From Bacteroidales bacterium (lineage in GTDB: Bacteria; Bacteroidota; Bacteroidia; Bacteroidales; WCHB1-69), in NCBI GenBank assembly GCA_017633255.1, contig JAGBPS010000004.1, forward strand, positions 1 to 59,388: a stretch of 59,388 nucleotides of DNA. The letters are read 5' to 3'. The translations under genes and the position numbers were made by a program. The notes beneath the pieces were generated by a model. It saw nothing but the letters and a program-made list of their open reading frames with translations, ran no database searches and was not told the DNA's origin. This document shows positions 49,250-58,913 of this stretch, piece after piece. Position 1 is the stretch's first letter, and every line of letters starts with the position of its first letter.

Positions 49250-49560
49250 TGTGTCGTGCCTTCGGCACTAAAGGAGGGACAGGATTCTTGCCGCTGAACC
49301 CCAGACTGCGGCCTGCGGCCTTGTCAGGGGTTAATTGCACTTCGTGCGTGAAGCCTCTCCGAGGCTTAGTCCACTGGGATTACAGACTGCATTTCGCCCT
49401 GACGCTGCGTGCGGGGCCATGCCGACGGTTGGGGCGTACGGGCCTGTGCGGCTGCACTTACCGTCGGAAAGGATCTTTGCACACTTTCCATCCGTGGAAA
49501 GTGTGAAGAAGACGCTGCGTGCGGGGGCCCTGCCGATTGGCGAGGGGTACGGGCCTGCGC
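49250..49560. repeat. GC-rich REP-like repeat block
   Basis: The gap 48947-49703 shows no credible gene. It contains CCCCAGACTGCGGCC...CAGGGGTTAAT (49302-49334), hairpins such as CACTTTCC/GGAAAGTG (near 49482-49503) and CCTCTCCGAGG (near 49354), and two about 50-bp copies starting GACGCTGCGTGCGGGG (49400 and 49511). The base composition is far more GC-rich than the adjacent genes. Confidence 0.7.
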
Positions 49561-49577
49561 GGCAGATAGAAAAAAAA

Positions 49578-49687
49578 GCTGTCGTGGGCTTTGACAGCGT
49601 TTTTGTTTACCATAATTCCGCGATAACGATTGAAGCGGTTATGAGGACGCAAGGACGAAATTCGAGCGGAAAGCGTGCCCGGTCGCC
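49578..49687. repeat. 110-bp dispersed direct repeat, copy 2
   Basis: Mate of 46669-46778 with two mismatches. The two copies flank the repeat-delimited gene array and the GC-rich block. Confidence 0.92.
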
Positions 49688-49703
49688 TCCAGAAAAGAAA
49701 AAT

Positions 49704-50243
49704 TTATTTTTGAACGAGTCGCACAGACAATCCGTAGCAACGAAAGTCGCTGCTTACACCCTTTTCATTCGAATAGAAGTAGAGACTATTTGCCTTCTCA
49801 GAATCAATAGATGTGGACGACCAATAGCCACCATCTGAACCCACACAGTACACGGCTCCTTCGCAATTGTAAAAACCTGCAGCAGGCAGAATAATGGAAT
49901 TTCCATTTGAAGAACTCACTTTGTAACCATTATTTTGCCATACCCACGTACAATTGTCTATCAGTTCTTCCATTTGTTCCTTGGTTGGCAGTTTGTCTTC
50001 AAAAGCATTAACAGCCTCATCGTAAGTATAGAAACCGTTATTTCCTCCAGTTTCATTGGTGGATTTCCACTTTGTGCCACTGGGAAGGCCCAAGTCCACA
50101 TATTCTGCAGCAGTACCCCCACCGCCAGGATTCTCCGTGTTATTGTTGTTTCCATTGTTTTTTACTTCATCTTTTTTGCATGCTGTCATTAGCATCGCCA
50201 CGGAAACCATCAGAGTGATTCCTAAAAGAAAAAATCTTTTCAT
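49704..50243 (-). CDS. FISUMP-domain lipoprotein
   Basis: A 179-residue lipoprotein (MKRFFLLGITLMVSVAMLMTACKK) with a Asn/Gly-rich linker and a C-terminal Fibrobacter succinogenes major paralogous (FISUMP) type domain: EYVDLGLPSGTKWKSTNE, LPTKEQMEELIDNCTWVW, SIILPAAGFYNCEGAVY, GGYWSSTSID and the closing GLSVRLVQK. These domains are abundant in surface lipoproteins of Bacteroidota. The protein is short, with one domain. Role unknown, probably at the cell surface. Confidence 0.85.
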   Translation of the reverse strand: MKRFFLLGITLMVSVAMLMTACKKDEVKNNGNNNNTENPGGGGTAAEYVDLGLPSGTKWKSTNETGGNNGFYTYDEAVNAFEDKLPTKEQMEELIDNCTWVWQNNGYKVSSSNGNSIILPAAGFYNCEGAVYCVGSDGGYWSSTSIDSEKANSLYFYSNEKGVSSDFRCYGLSVRLVQK

Positions 50244-50433
50244 GTTTAACTGTGTTGATTATTAATATCTGTTTCATCCCATTCGATGTGAACGAATAAC
50301 GGGACAAAAATTAATATTTTTTTCAACATAATGGTTGGTTCATTGAAAAAAAAAAAAAAATTCTGTATTTTTCTTTTATATAAATCATTATAATAAAATT
50401 ATTATTACTTTTGCAATATTAAATCTAATAATA

Positions 50434-50850
50434 ATGAATAAGAGAGAAATCATATTATATCAACCTGACAATTCAATACATTTGGAGGTGCGCATGGAGG
50501 AGGATACGGTATGGCTTACGCAAACACAAATGGCTCAACTCTTTGATTGTTCAACAGACAACATTGGTTTACACTTGAAAAACTTATATGATGAGGGTGA
50601 AATAAACCAGTATGCAACTACCGAGGAAATCTCGGTAGTTCGTCAAGAAGGTAATCGTCTGGTAACAAGAAAAGTACGACATAATAATTTGGATGCAATT
50701 TTATCTGTTGGCTATAGAGTCAGTTCCAAAAATGGCCAGATTTTCGACGCTCACACCTTTGCCACAGATCTGATTAAATCTGCAAAGAATACGCGTGGAA
50801 GAAATTTTACACATCTGCGTATAATTCAGGAATTTTACGTATCTTTGTAG
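50434..50850 (+). pseudogene. Decayed RhuM-family gene
   Basis: The 138-residue frame opens like RhuM proteins (IILYQPDNSIHLEVRMEEDTVWLTQTQMAQLFDCSTDNIGLHLKNLYDEGE ... NLDAILSVGYRV), but after GYRV it jumps to IFDAHTFATDLIKSAKN, a segment that normally occurs much further downstream, and then ends in TRGRNFTHLRIIQEFYVSL. An internal deletion and 3' truncation best explain this. Normal members exceed 300 residues. RhuM genes are linked to mobile and pathogenicity islands. It lies 45 bases before leuS. Confidence 0.75.
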
Positions 50851-50895
50851 TTTATTCTTATATAGAAATTAAAATAATTAAAATATTGATATATA

Positions 50896-53800
50896 ATGGA
50901 CTACAATTTTAACGAAGTTGAAAAAAAGTGGCAGCAGTACTGGCGCGACAACAAAATCTACAAGGTTGACATTGACCACAGCAAGCCCAAGTTCTACGTT
51001 TTGGACATGTTCCCCTACCCTTCGGGCGCGGGACTGCATGTGGGACACCCCCTGGGTTACATCGCCTCCGACATTTACGCACGCTACAAAAGACTGAAAG
51101 GCTTCAACGTGTTGCACCCCATGGGCTATGACGCTTACGGTCTTCCCGCCGAGCAATACGCCATACAGACGGGTACCCACCCCGCCGTGACAACTGACAA
51201 GAACATCAACCGCTACCGCGAACAGATGGATAAGATCGGCTTCTGCTACGACTGGGACCGTGAGGTGCGCACCAGCGACCCGGAATATTACAAGTGGACC
51301 CAGTGGACTTTCATTCAGCTGTTTAAATCCTACTATTGCAATCAAGCCAAGCAAGCCCGTCCCATCAGCGAACTGGTGGAGAAGTTTGCGGCCAACGGCA
51401 CCGAAGGTCTCGATGTGGCTGAGAGCAAACCGCTGAGTTTCACCGCCGCCGAGTGGAAGGCCATGAGCGAAAAGGAACAGCAAGAAGTGCTGATGAACTA
51501 CCGACTGGCCTATCAGGCTGAGGCGCTGGTGAACTGGTGTCCCGAGCTGGGCACGGTGCTGGCCAATGACGAAGTGGTTGACGGCCTTTCCGTCCGCGGA
51601 GGTTTCCCCGTGGTGCGCAAGTCCATGAAACAGTGGCTGCTCCGTATCACCGCCTACGCCGAACGCCTGCTTTCCGATCTGGACACCGTGGACTGGAACG
51701 AGTCTATCAAGGAAGTACAGCGCAACTGGGTAGGCAAATCCATGGGTGCCTCTGTCATCTTTAAAGTGGATGGCAAAGACATTGACCTGGAAGTGTTTAC
51801 CACTCGTGCCGACACCCTGTTCGGCACCACCTTCATGGTACTGGCTCCCGAACACGAACTGGTTTCAGCAATCACCACCCCGGAACATCGTACCGAGGTG
51901 GAAGAATATATCGCCCATGCCAAGAACCGCAGCGAACGCGAGCGTATGGCCGAAGTCCGCAAGGTAAGCGGCGCATTCACAGGAGCTTACGGCATCAACC
52001 CCATCACAGGGGCCAAGCTGCCCATCTGGATTGCCGACTACGTGCTGATGGGCTACGGCACCGGTGCCATCATGGCTGTGCCGGCTCACGACAGCCGCGA
52101 CTTCGCCTTTGCCCGTCACTTTAGCCTGCCCATCATCCAGGTAGTGGAAAACGGAAAACTGAAAACTGAAAACGGAGAACCATCTGATACATCCACGTGG
52201 ACGGAGAGTTTCGATGCGAAGGATGGCATTTTAGTCAACTCCGGATTCTTGAACGGACTGACGGTCAAGAAAGCCATCGAGCGCATGATTCAGGAACTGG
52301 AGAAACTGGGCGTGGGTACTGGCAAGACCAACTACCGCCTGCGCGACGCCATCTTCAGCCGCCAGCGCTACTGGGGAGAACCCTTCCCCATTTATTACAA
52401 GGACGGTATGCCCTACGCCATGGACGAATCGAAACTGCCATTGGAGTTAACTTCCATCGATGAATATAAACCTACGGAAAATGGAGAGCCACCATTGGCA
52501 CGTGCCAAGAACTGGGTCACCGAAGAAGGCTATCCCATCGAGACCAACACCATGCCAGGCTTTGCCGGTTCCAGCGGTTATTACCTCCGTTATCAGGATC
52601 CGCACAACGACAAGGAATATTTCAGCCGCGAGGCCAACGACTATTGGCAGAATGTGGACCTCTATATCGGCGGTGCCGAACATGCCACCGGCCACCTGAT
52701 TTACAGCCGTTTCTGGTGCAAGTTCCTGTTTGACTTAGGTTTATCATGCAAAGAAGAGCCCTTCCAGCGCATGATCAACCAAGGTATGATCCAGGGCCGC
52801 TCCAGCTTCGCCTACCGTGTCAACATCGAGAAGCTGTGTGAGCATGCGGTATGGTTCCACCTCAAAGACAAAAAATACGGTGTGGAGTTTGTGAGGGACT
52901 TCAAGGACGGTCGTCGTCGTTTCGACTTCTTCTGCCCCGAAAAAGGCATCCTGATAGAAATCAACCGTGTGGGCAATCTGGAAAAGGTGGTTGAGCCTTG
53001 GAAAGAATATGCCAAAGAAAAAGGTTATAAGTTGTTGCTGGTGCCTATCGCTGATGTTGTGAGAGACTTCGTAAAAGGAACCAACAGGGTGGAACAAAAG
53101 ATCAAAGACCTTATTGCAGGCAAGGACGTACCGGCATACGAAGAAGTCCAGCCCCTGCCGTCAATACCTTTGTTTGTATCCAAGAACGTCCCGGACCGCG
53201 AAATCTTCAGCGACCCGATCCACGTGGATATCAACCTTGTTCACAACGACATTCTCGACACCATCGCCTTCAGCGAATGGCGTGACGACCTAAAAAACGC
53301 GCTGTTCCTCTTCGAGAAAGACAAGGACGGCAATAATATTTATGTATGCGGCTCCGAAATCGAGAAGATGTCGAAGTCAAAATACAATGTGCAGAACCCC
53401 GACGACCTGGTGGAGAAATACGGTGCCGACACGCTGCGTCTTTACGAGATGTTCCTCGGACCTCTGGAGCAGTCAAAGCCCTGGGATGTGCAAGGCATCG
53501 AAGGCACTTACCGCTTTGTGCGCAAATTCTGGAGACTCTTCCACAACGAGAACAACGAATTCTGTGTCAGCGACGAACCCGCCACCGCTCCCGAACTGAA
53601 GACCCTGCATACGCTCATCAAGAAGGAGGAAGACGGCATCGAAAGCATTTCCTTTAACACTGTGGTATCAGCCTTCATGATCTGTGTCAACGAACTCTCC
53701 GACCACAAGTGCAACAAACGGGAAATCCTTGAACCGCTGACCGTTATGATTTCTCCCTACGCACCTCATATCGCTGAAGAGTTGTGGCACCTGCTAGGTC

Positions 53801-54048
53801 ACGACAGCTCGGTAGTCAACGCCTCCTTCCCCGTTTATGACGAGAGCAAAACGGTGGAGAACAGCTTCAACTACCCCATCAGCTTCAACGGCAAGATGCG
53901 TTTCAATCTGGAGCTGCCCGTCACGATGAGCGCCGAAGAGGTGCAAGCCGCTGTGCTCGCCGCCCCCGAAGCCCAGAAATGGCTGGAAGGCAAGACGCCG
54001 AAAAAAGTCATTTTCGTGCCGAAGAAGATTGTGAATGTTGTAATTTAA
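50896..54048 (+). CDS. leuS: Leucyl-tRNA synthetase with an inserted domain
   Basis: A 1050-residue class I synthetase: HIGH-type motif HVGH (residues 48-51), a CP1 editing domain with [22 protein letters not shown] and [26 protein letters not shown] at 824-828, and the anticodon-binding end. Bacteroidales LeuRS are usually about 940 residues. Two features account for the extra length: a short heptamer-encoded stretch after [10 protein letters not shown], and about 105 extra residues (about 643-773) before [14 protein letters not shown]. The latter resemble a small PD-(D/E)XK-like fold. No frameshift is present, so the enzyme should be functional. It charges tRNA-Leu and edits mischarged products. 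Confidence 0.95.
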   Translation: MDYNFNEVEKKWQQYWRDNKIYKVDIDHSKPKFYVLDMFPYPSGAGLHVGHPLGYIASDIYARYKRLKGFNVLHPMGYDAYGLPAEQYAIQTGTHPAVTTDKNINRYREQMDKIGFCYDWDREVRTSDPEYYKWTQWTFIQLFKSYYCNQAKQARPISELVEKFAANGTEGLDVAESKPLSFTAAEWKAMSEKEQQEVLMNYRLAYQAEALVNWCPELGTVLANDEVVDGLSVRGGFPVVRKSMKQWLLRITAYAERLLSDLDTVDWNESIKEVQRNWVGKSMGASVIFKVDGKDIDLEVFTTRADTLFGTTFMVLAPEHELVSAITTPEHRTEVEEYIAHAKNRSERERMAEVRKVSGAFTGAYGINPITGAKLPIWIADYVLMGYGTGAIMAVPAHDSRDFAFARHFSLPIIQVVENGKLKTENGEPSDTSTWTESFDAKDGILVNSGFLNGLTVKKAIERMIQELEKLGVGTGKTNYRLRDAIFSRQRYWGEPFPIYYKDGMPYAMDESKLPLELTSIDEYKPTENGEPPLARAKNWVTEEGYPIETNTMPGFAGSSGYYLRYQDPHNDKEYFSREANDYWQNVDLYIGGAEHATGHLIYSRFWCKFLFDLGLSCKEEPFQRMINQGMIQGRSSFAYRVNIEKLCEHAVWFHLKDKKYGVEFVRDFKDGRRRFDFFCPEKGILIEINRVGNLEKVVEPWKEYAKEKGYKLLLVPIADVVRDFVKGTNRVEQKIKDLIAGKDVPAYEEVQPLPSIPLFVSKNVPDREIFSDPIHVDINLVHNDILDTIAFSEWRDDLKNALFLFEKDKDGNNIYVCGSEIEKMSKSKYNVQNPDDLVEKYGADTLRLYEMFLGPLEQSKPWDVQGIEGTYRFVRKFWRLFHNENNEFCVSDEPATAPELKTLHTLIKKEEDGIESISFNTVVSAFMICVNELSDHKCNKREILEPLTVMISPYAPHIAEELWHLLGHDSSVVNASFPVYDESKTVENSFNYPISFNGKMRFNLELPVTMSAEEVQAAVLAAPEAQKWLEGKTPKKVIFVPKKIVNVVI
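52146..52178. repeat. Heptamer repeat inside leuS
   Basis: Three to four gaaaact-type heptamers, the same unit as in the gaps at 30.6 and 54.1 kb, are translated here as [11 protein letters not shown] in the surface segment behind the editing domain's [10 protein letters not shown] strand. Confidence 0.8.
52822..53215 (+). other. Inserted nuclease-like domain within leuS
   Basis: Codons about 643-773 hold a domain absent from the LeuRS sequences I know. It reads [21 protein letters not shown], then [20 protein letters not shown], then a helix and [14 protein letters not shown]. The order beta - D - beta - E-x-N - alpha - beta resembles DUF559/very-short-patch-repair-like PD-(D/E)XK folds, but the usual Lys of E-x-K is Asn, so catalysis may be lost. 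Comparable LeuRS have about 25 residues at this place. Confidence 0.6.
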
Positions 54049-54054
54049 TTAGCT

Positions 54055-54300
54055 TTGAGCTATGAGCGATGAGCAATGAGCTAATTAATGAAGTTGAAAA
54101 CTGAAAACTGAAAGTTGTTATTTGAATTTTGAATTCTGAATTTTGAATTCTAACCCCTACAACTCACAGCTCACAGCTCACAACTCACAGCTCACAGCTC
54201 ACAACTCACAACTCACAGCTCACAGCTCATAGCTCATAGCTCACAGCCCCCAAACCCCTAAACATTAAACTCTAAACTCTGAAACCTGTAACCTGAAACC
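54055..54300. repeat. Heptamer repeats between leuS and the M1 peptidase gene
   Basis: The whole gap is tandem heptamers: gagctat, gttgaaa/actgaaa, attttga, then about twelve ctcacag/ctcacaa/ctcatag units, then ctaaacc and cctgaaa. It contains nothing else I can identify apart from the start of the next gene. Confidence 0.92.
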
Positions 54301-54303
54301 TAT

Positions 54304-56583
54304 ATGAAAAACCTCCTCACCACAATTTGCCTCTGCCTTGTCACCTTGGTAAGCTTCGCGCAGTACCGCAGCGACAGCCTCCATGTGGCGCATTATGACA
54401 TCAATTTGTTCATCGACCCCTACGCACATACCATCAGTGGAACAACCACAGTGCAGGTGGTCCCCAAAATGGCCAATCTTAGTCATATCAACTTGGATTT
54501 GAGGAACATGACCATTGATTCCATCATGATGGGACAGACACAAGCAAGCTACACCTACGTTGGCGATTTGCTCAGTATTCCCACTGGCGCATACACGCTG
54601 GGGGATACCCTTGAGGTCGCAGTGAGTTACCAAGGCACACCTTACGGCAACTCCTGGGGAGGTTTCACCTTCACCAACAATTACTCCTTCAACATTGGGG
54701 TCAGCATGTACGAACAGCCCCACTGCTTCGGTCGCGTGTGGTATCCCTGTATCGACGAGTTCACCGACAAGTCCACCTACAACTTCCATATCGAAACTTA
54801 TCCCTACCATACTGCAGTATGTGGCGGCTTGTTCCAAGGTGAAAGTGACGGGGAATTCAACACCAAGATATGGCATTGGCAGTTAGACCAGCCCATTCCC
54901 ACCTATCTGGCTTCCGTAGCCACCGGTTCATATCAGTTATACACCGACACCTTCCATGGTATGCAGGCGGATATTCCCATTACCATTTACTCGCCGTCAT
55001 TCTGCTTTAATAATATACCGGCGACTTTCGTCCATCTGAAAGAAATCGCCGCCAACTTTGAGCATTATTACGGGCCGCTTCGTTTCCCCCGCATCGGCTA
55101 TGTGTTAGTCAATTTCAACAGCGGAGCCATGGAACACGCCACCAATATTGCCCTGCCACAAGCGGCTGTCAACGGCACCACTGGCTATGAGTCCACCATT
55201 GCCCATGAGCTGTCCCATTCCTGGTTCGGAAATCTCATCACCTGCGAAAGAGCCGAGGAAATGTGGATTAACGAAGGCTTTGCCAGCTATAGCGAAGCCA
55301 TCACCGACGAAGGAGTATACTCCAAAGGAAAATATACTGAAACCATTAACAATCAGCATTTTGATGTCTTGAAAAACCTTTATTCCCGTGATCAGGGCTA
55401 TTATGCGCTGAACAACATTCCCCAAAATCACACCTATGGCATGCACGCCTATGACAAAGGCTCTATTGTGGTTCACACCCTGCGCCATTACATGGGAGAT
55501 TCCTTGTTTTTCGGAGGCATTCAGGCCATGCTGAACCAGTATGCTTTTCAGAATATCAATTCTGTACAACTATTTGATTTTTTGAGTAATTATAGTGGGA
55601 TGAACCTGAACGGTTTCTACGAAGGATGGATCAACCAGCCCGGTTTCCTGCATTTCTCCATCGACTCCATCGTAGCGGAAGGCGGCAACCAATATGCGGT
55701 GCATTTGCGCCAGAGGCTATTTCATGCCGAACATTATGCCGATGACAACCGAGTGAATCTCACTTTCTTTTCCGCTGATGGACAACGCTTTAATTACCAT
55801 CACGCCCAATTTTCGGGAGCAACTGGTGTCGTCCATGTCAACATTCCCTTCACCCCTCTTTTTGGAGTGGTAGATTACAACAACGAAATCTGTGACGCCA
55901 TTATCGATTACAACCATCTTTTCACCTTCGCTGGCACCAGAAGTTTTGTAAATGCCAATGTCATCGCCAATATCACAGCCTTGCAAGACTCGTCTCTGAT
56001 GCGAGTTGAGTATAATCTGGTTCATGCCGACCCGTTCAAAGTACAACCAGATCCGTCATATCGACTGAACAACCGCTATTGGAGAATTGAATATACTGAC
56101 ACTCAGATGCAGGGAACCTTGACTTTCAACTATAACGGCAACAACAACCAGCCCGAACACGATCTGATGCAGGACGTTACACCCAATGATTTGGCATTAT
56201 TCTATCGCCGTGACTGCGCCGATGACTGGCACATCATTCCCTTTACCCGCAGTGGCCAGATGAGTGGCACCATCACGACTGAGAGCTTGATGCCCGGTGA
56301 ATACACCTTCGGAGTTCCAGGCAGTGATGTCGGCATCCAGCAGCGCAAAGCCAACGACATACTCATCTACCCCAACCCGGCCCAAGACCGTTTGTCAATC
56401 AGCAGCGAACAGGACATTGACAGCATCATCATCTACGATCTCAATGGCCGCGAAGTGTTGCGCAAAAGCCTCAACAACAGATCAAAAAACATTGACATTC
56501 AATCCTTAAGCACCGGAAGCTATTTGATTCAGTTATTCCATAAAAAACAACTGATCCACACTGACAAATTCATCAAACACTAA
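54304..56583 (+). CDS. M1-family zinc metallopeptidase with T9SS sorting domain
   Basis: A 759-residue secreted peptidase (signal MKNLLTTICLCLVTLVSFAQ). An N-terminal beta domain with VAHYDINLFIDPYAHTISGTTTVQV is followed by the gluzincin core: NSGAMEHATN (the G-x-M-E-N exopeptidase motif with His replacing Asn), HELSHSWFGNLITCERAEEMWINEGFASY with the HExxH zinc site and the downstream Glu. The C-terminal 75 residues (ILIYPNPAQDRLSISSEQDI ... GREVLRKSLNN ... LIQLFHKK) are a type A sorting domain for type IX secretion, so it should reach the cell surface or medium. Confidence 0.92.
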   Translation: MKNLLTTICLCLVTLVSFAQYRSDSLHVAHYDINLFIDPYAHTISGTTTVQVVPKMANLSHINLDLRNMTIDSIMMGQTQASYTYVGDLLSIPTGAYTLGDTLEVAVSYQGTPYGNSWGGFTFTNNYSFNIGVSMYEQPHCFGRVWYPCIDEFTDKSTYNFHIETYPYHTAVCGGLFQGESDGEFNTKIWHWQLDQPIPTYLASVATGSYQLYTDTFHGMQADIPITIYSPSFCFNNIPATFVHLKEIAANFEHYYGPLRFPRIGYVLVNFNSGAMEHATNIALPQAAVNGTTGYESTIAHELSHSWFGNLITCERAEEMWINEGFASYSEAITDEGVYSKGKYTETINNQHFDVLKNLYSRDQGYYALNNIPQNHTYGMHAYDKGSIVVHTLRHYMGDSLFFGGIQAMLNQYAFQNINSVQLFDFLSNYSGMNLNGFYEGWINQPGFLHFSIDSIVAEGGNQYAVHLRQRLFHAEHYADDNRVNLTFFSADGQRFNYHHAQFSGATGVVHVNIPFTPLFGVVDYNNEICDAIIDYNHLFTFAGTRSFVNANVIANITALQDSSLMRVEYNLVHADPFKVQPDPSYRLNNRYWRIEYTDTQMQGTLTFNYNGNNNQPEHDLMQDVTPNDLALFYRRDCADDWHIIPFTRSGQMSGTITTESLMPGEYTFGVPGSDVGIQQRKANDILIYPNPAQDRLSISSEQDIDSIIIYDLNGREVLRKSLNNRSKNIDIQSLSTGSYLIQLFHKKQLIHTDKFIKH

Positions 56584-56672
56584 CCCCTAACCCACAACCC
56601 CTAAACACTAAACACTAAACTCTAACCATATATTATTAAATACTATCCCCTAAAACCTAATCCCTAAAACCT
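56583..56672. repeat. Heptamer repeats before cstA
   Basis: Units such as cctaacc, ctaaaca and ctaaaac fill the gap up to the ATG at 56673. They are followed by no obvious promoter box, so cstA may be read from the upstream gene. Confidence 0.85.
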
Positions 56673-58169
56673 ATGATAAGTTTCTTCATCGGCGTTGTCG
56701 CCCTGATATTAGGATATTTCATTTACGGCAAATTTATTGAAAAGATTTTTGTTGTGGATCCCAACCGCACAACACCAGCCTATACAAATCAGGATGGCGT
56801 GGATTACATTCCCATGAAACCCTGGCGGATTTTCCTGATCCAGTTCCTGAACATCGCTGGAGTAGGACCTATCTGCGGTGCCATCATGGGTGCCAAGTTC
56901 GGCACAGCCTCCTATCTGTGGATTGTGTTAGGTTCTATTTTTGCTGGTGCGGTACACGATTACCTTTCTGGCATGATGTCCTTGCGCAACGACGGATGCA
57001 GTCTGCCAGAGTTGCACGGCAAATACATGGGAAATTTCGTCAAGCAGTTCATGCGTGCTTTTATGGTTTTCCTGATGATTTTGGTGGGAGTCGTCTTTGT
57101 AAACACGCCAGCCACACTGTTAAACACCCATTTCACGCCCAACTGGCACATCTACATCTGGGTGATCATTATATTGGTTTATTATCTGATAGCCACGCTG
57201 TTACCCATTGACAAGATTATCGGAAAAATATATCCCGTCTTTGGCTTTCTGCTTTTTGGCATGGCCTTGGCTATTGTCGCGGCTTTCATATATCACAGAC
57301 CTCATATTCCGGAATTATGGGAAGGTCTCTCCAACCCCGCATATACAAGCACCAACCCCATCTTTCCGATGATGTTCATTTCCATCGCCTGCGGTGCCAT
57401 TTCAGGTTTCCATGCCACCCAGTCGCCCTTGATGGCGCGCTGCATGACCAACGAGAATCAAGGCCGTCCTATATTTTACGGTGCCATGATTTCCGAAGGC
57501 ATTGTTGCCCTTATCTGGGCCGCTGCCGCCTCCTACTTTTTTGGTCCTGACAGTCCTGTGCAGACCGAAGGCCTTGGTGGTCCCGCCATGGTCGGCCTCA
57601 TCGCCGAGACCTGGTTCACCCCAGCTATCTGTGTCATCACCATTTTGGGTGTCATCAGTGCTTCAGTCACCTCCGGCGACACTGCATTGCGTTCCGCCCG
57701 TTTGATTGTGGCTGACTTCCTCCACTTTAAGCAGAAAAAAATCAGCAGCCGTCTGATTATAGCCATTCCCTTATTCATTGTCACAGGAGCTCTGTTAGTT
57801 TTCAGTCTCACCGACAAAGACGGATTTCAAATCATCTGGCGCTATTTCGGCTGGGCCAACCAGATGCTGGCCGTATTCACCTTATGGTCCATCACTTTCT
57901 ACCTGGCCATTGAAAAAGAGAAAACCAACCCTCATTGCTATTTGCTGACTCTGATACCCGCCCTGTTCATGACCATGGTCTGCTCCACCTTTTTTATCAT
58001 GACGAGTCACATCGGACATACTGTATCGACAATTTGGGCCTACTATATCGCAGGATTTATAACAGTATTCTGTCTGTTCGGCTATTTCGGATGGATGCGA
58101 AGAAGACGCAAACATTATCACCGTCACAAGAACGAGAACGAGATAGAGATTGAGAACGAAAAAGAGTAA
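56673..58169 (+). CDS. cstA: Carbon starvation protein CstA family transporter
   Basis: A 498-residue membrane protein with about twelve helices. CstA motifs are DGVDYIPMKPWRIFLIQFLNIAGVGPICGAIMGAKFG, GAVHDYLSGMMSLRNDGCSLPEL, ISGFHATQSPLMARCMTNE and WRYFGWANQMLAVFTLWSITFYL. CstA-type proteins take up peptides or pyruvate. The C-terminus is strongly charged and repetitive (RRRRKHYHRHKNENEIEIENEKE). It is shorter than the E. coli protein, as usual in Bacteroidota. Confidence 0.93.
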   Translation: MISFFIGVVALILGYFIYGKFIEKIFVVDPNRTTPAYTNQDGVDYIPMKPWRIFLIQFLNIAGVGPICGAIMGAKFGTASYLWIVLGSIFAGAVHDYLSGMMSLRNDGCSLPELHGKYMGNFVKQFMRAFMVFLMILVGVVFVNTPATLLNTHFTPNWHIYIWVIIILVYYLIATLLPIDKIIGKIYPVFGFLLFGMALAIVAAFIYHRPHIPELWEGLSNPAYTSTNPIFPMMFISIACGAISGFHATQSPLMARCMTNENQGRPIFYGAMISEGIVALIWAAAASYFFGPDSPVQTEGLGGPAMVGLIAETWFTPAICVITILGVISASVTSGDTALRSARLIVADFLHFKQKKISSRLIIAIPLFIVTGALLVFSLTDKDGFQIIWRYFGWANQMLAVFTLWSITFYLAIEKEKTNPHCYLLTLIPALFMTMVCSTFFIMTSHIGHTVSTIWAYYIAGFITVFCLFGYFGWMRRRRKHYHRHKNENEIEIENEKE

Positions 58170-58219
58170 CAATTATTTAAGTCGATAAAAGACCTGTATT
58201 TGACAGGAATATCTGCCCA

Positions 58220-58912
58220 TTACATTCTACCTTCTTGCTGATAGCTATAATAGCTGTTGCGGGAAATAACAATATGGTCGGTCACCTGGATATTCAGAAG
58301 TCGCGCTGCCTCACATAACTGATTAGTCAGCTGGTCGTCAAGACGGCTGGGCACCACGTCCCCTGACGGGTGGTTGTGACACAAGATCAAGCCTGTGGCC
58401 GACAATTCCAGTGCCTGCTTCAGAATCAGACGCACATCCACCGCAGTAGCCGTCAAACCACCTTGGCTCACCCGTTCCGCTTTCAGCAGCACTGCAGCCT
58501 GATTCAGGTAAAGCACCCAGAACTCCTCATGTCCCAAATGGCCATTGCGCGGAAGCATATACTCGTACACCTCCATCGGGGATTGCATTTTGCGCTGGTC
58601 CTCAACCTTTTCCGCCCGTACCCGCCGGCCTAACTCGAAAGCCACCAAGAGGGTGACCGCCTTGGTCTGCCCAATGCCATGAATCTGTTGCAAGTCACGC
58701 AACGACCATTCCGACAGGCGGTTGAGCCGATTGTCGCTCATCGACAGCACTCGTTTGGCCAGGTCAACGACGGTTTCCTGACGAGTACCGCTACGCAACA
58801 GAATCGCGATCAACTCCGCATCGGTCAGAGCGGACAAGCCCATGGACACGCATTTCTCACGCGGCCGGTCAGCCTCGCTCCAGTCTTTGAGATTTAGTTT
58901 ATCGGTTTGCAT
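58220..58912 (-). CDS. radC: RadC-family JAB-domain protein
   Basis: A 230-residue RadC protein: the N-terminal UPF0758 region (DWSEADRPREKCVSMGLSALTDAELIAILLRSG), a helix-hairpin-helix motif (LQQIHGIGQTKAVTLLVAFELGRR) and the C-terminal JAB/MPN domain with the metal site in ATGLILCHNHPSGDVVPSRLDDQLT. The historical link to recombinational repair is doubtful and the true activity is unknown. Convergent with cstA. Upstream lies a long octamer minisatellite. Confidence 0.93.
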   Translation of the reverse strand: MQTDKLNLKDWSEADRPREKCVSMGLSALTDAELIAILLRSGTRQETVVDLAKRVLSMSDNRLNRLSEWSLRDLQQIHGIGQTKAVTLLVAFELGRRVRAEKVEDQRKMQSPMEVYEYMLPRNGHLGHEEFWVLYLNQAAVLLKAERVSQGGLTATAVDVRLILKQALELSATGLILCHNHPSGDVVPSRLDDQLTNQLCEAARLLNIQVTDHIVISRNSYYSYQQEGRM

Positions 58913-58913
58913 T

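Noticed and set aside
49335..49838. 167-residue plus-strand frame across the GC-rich block
   Set aside because: It spans two unrelated repeats and runs antisense into the FISUMP lipoprotein gene; the reading is a shadow.
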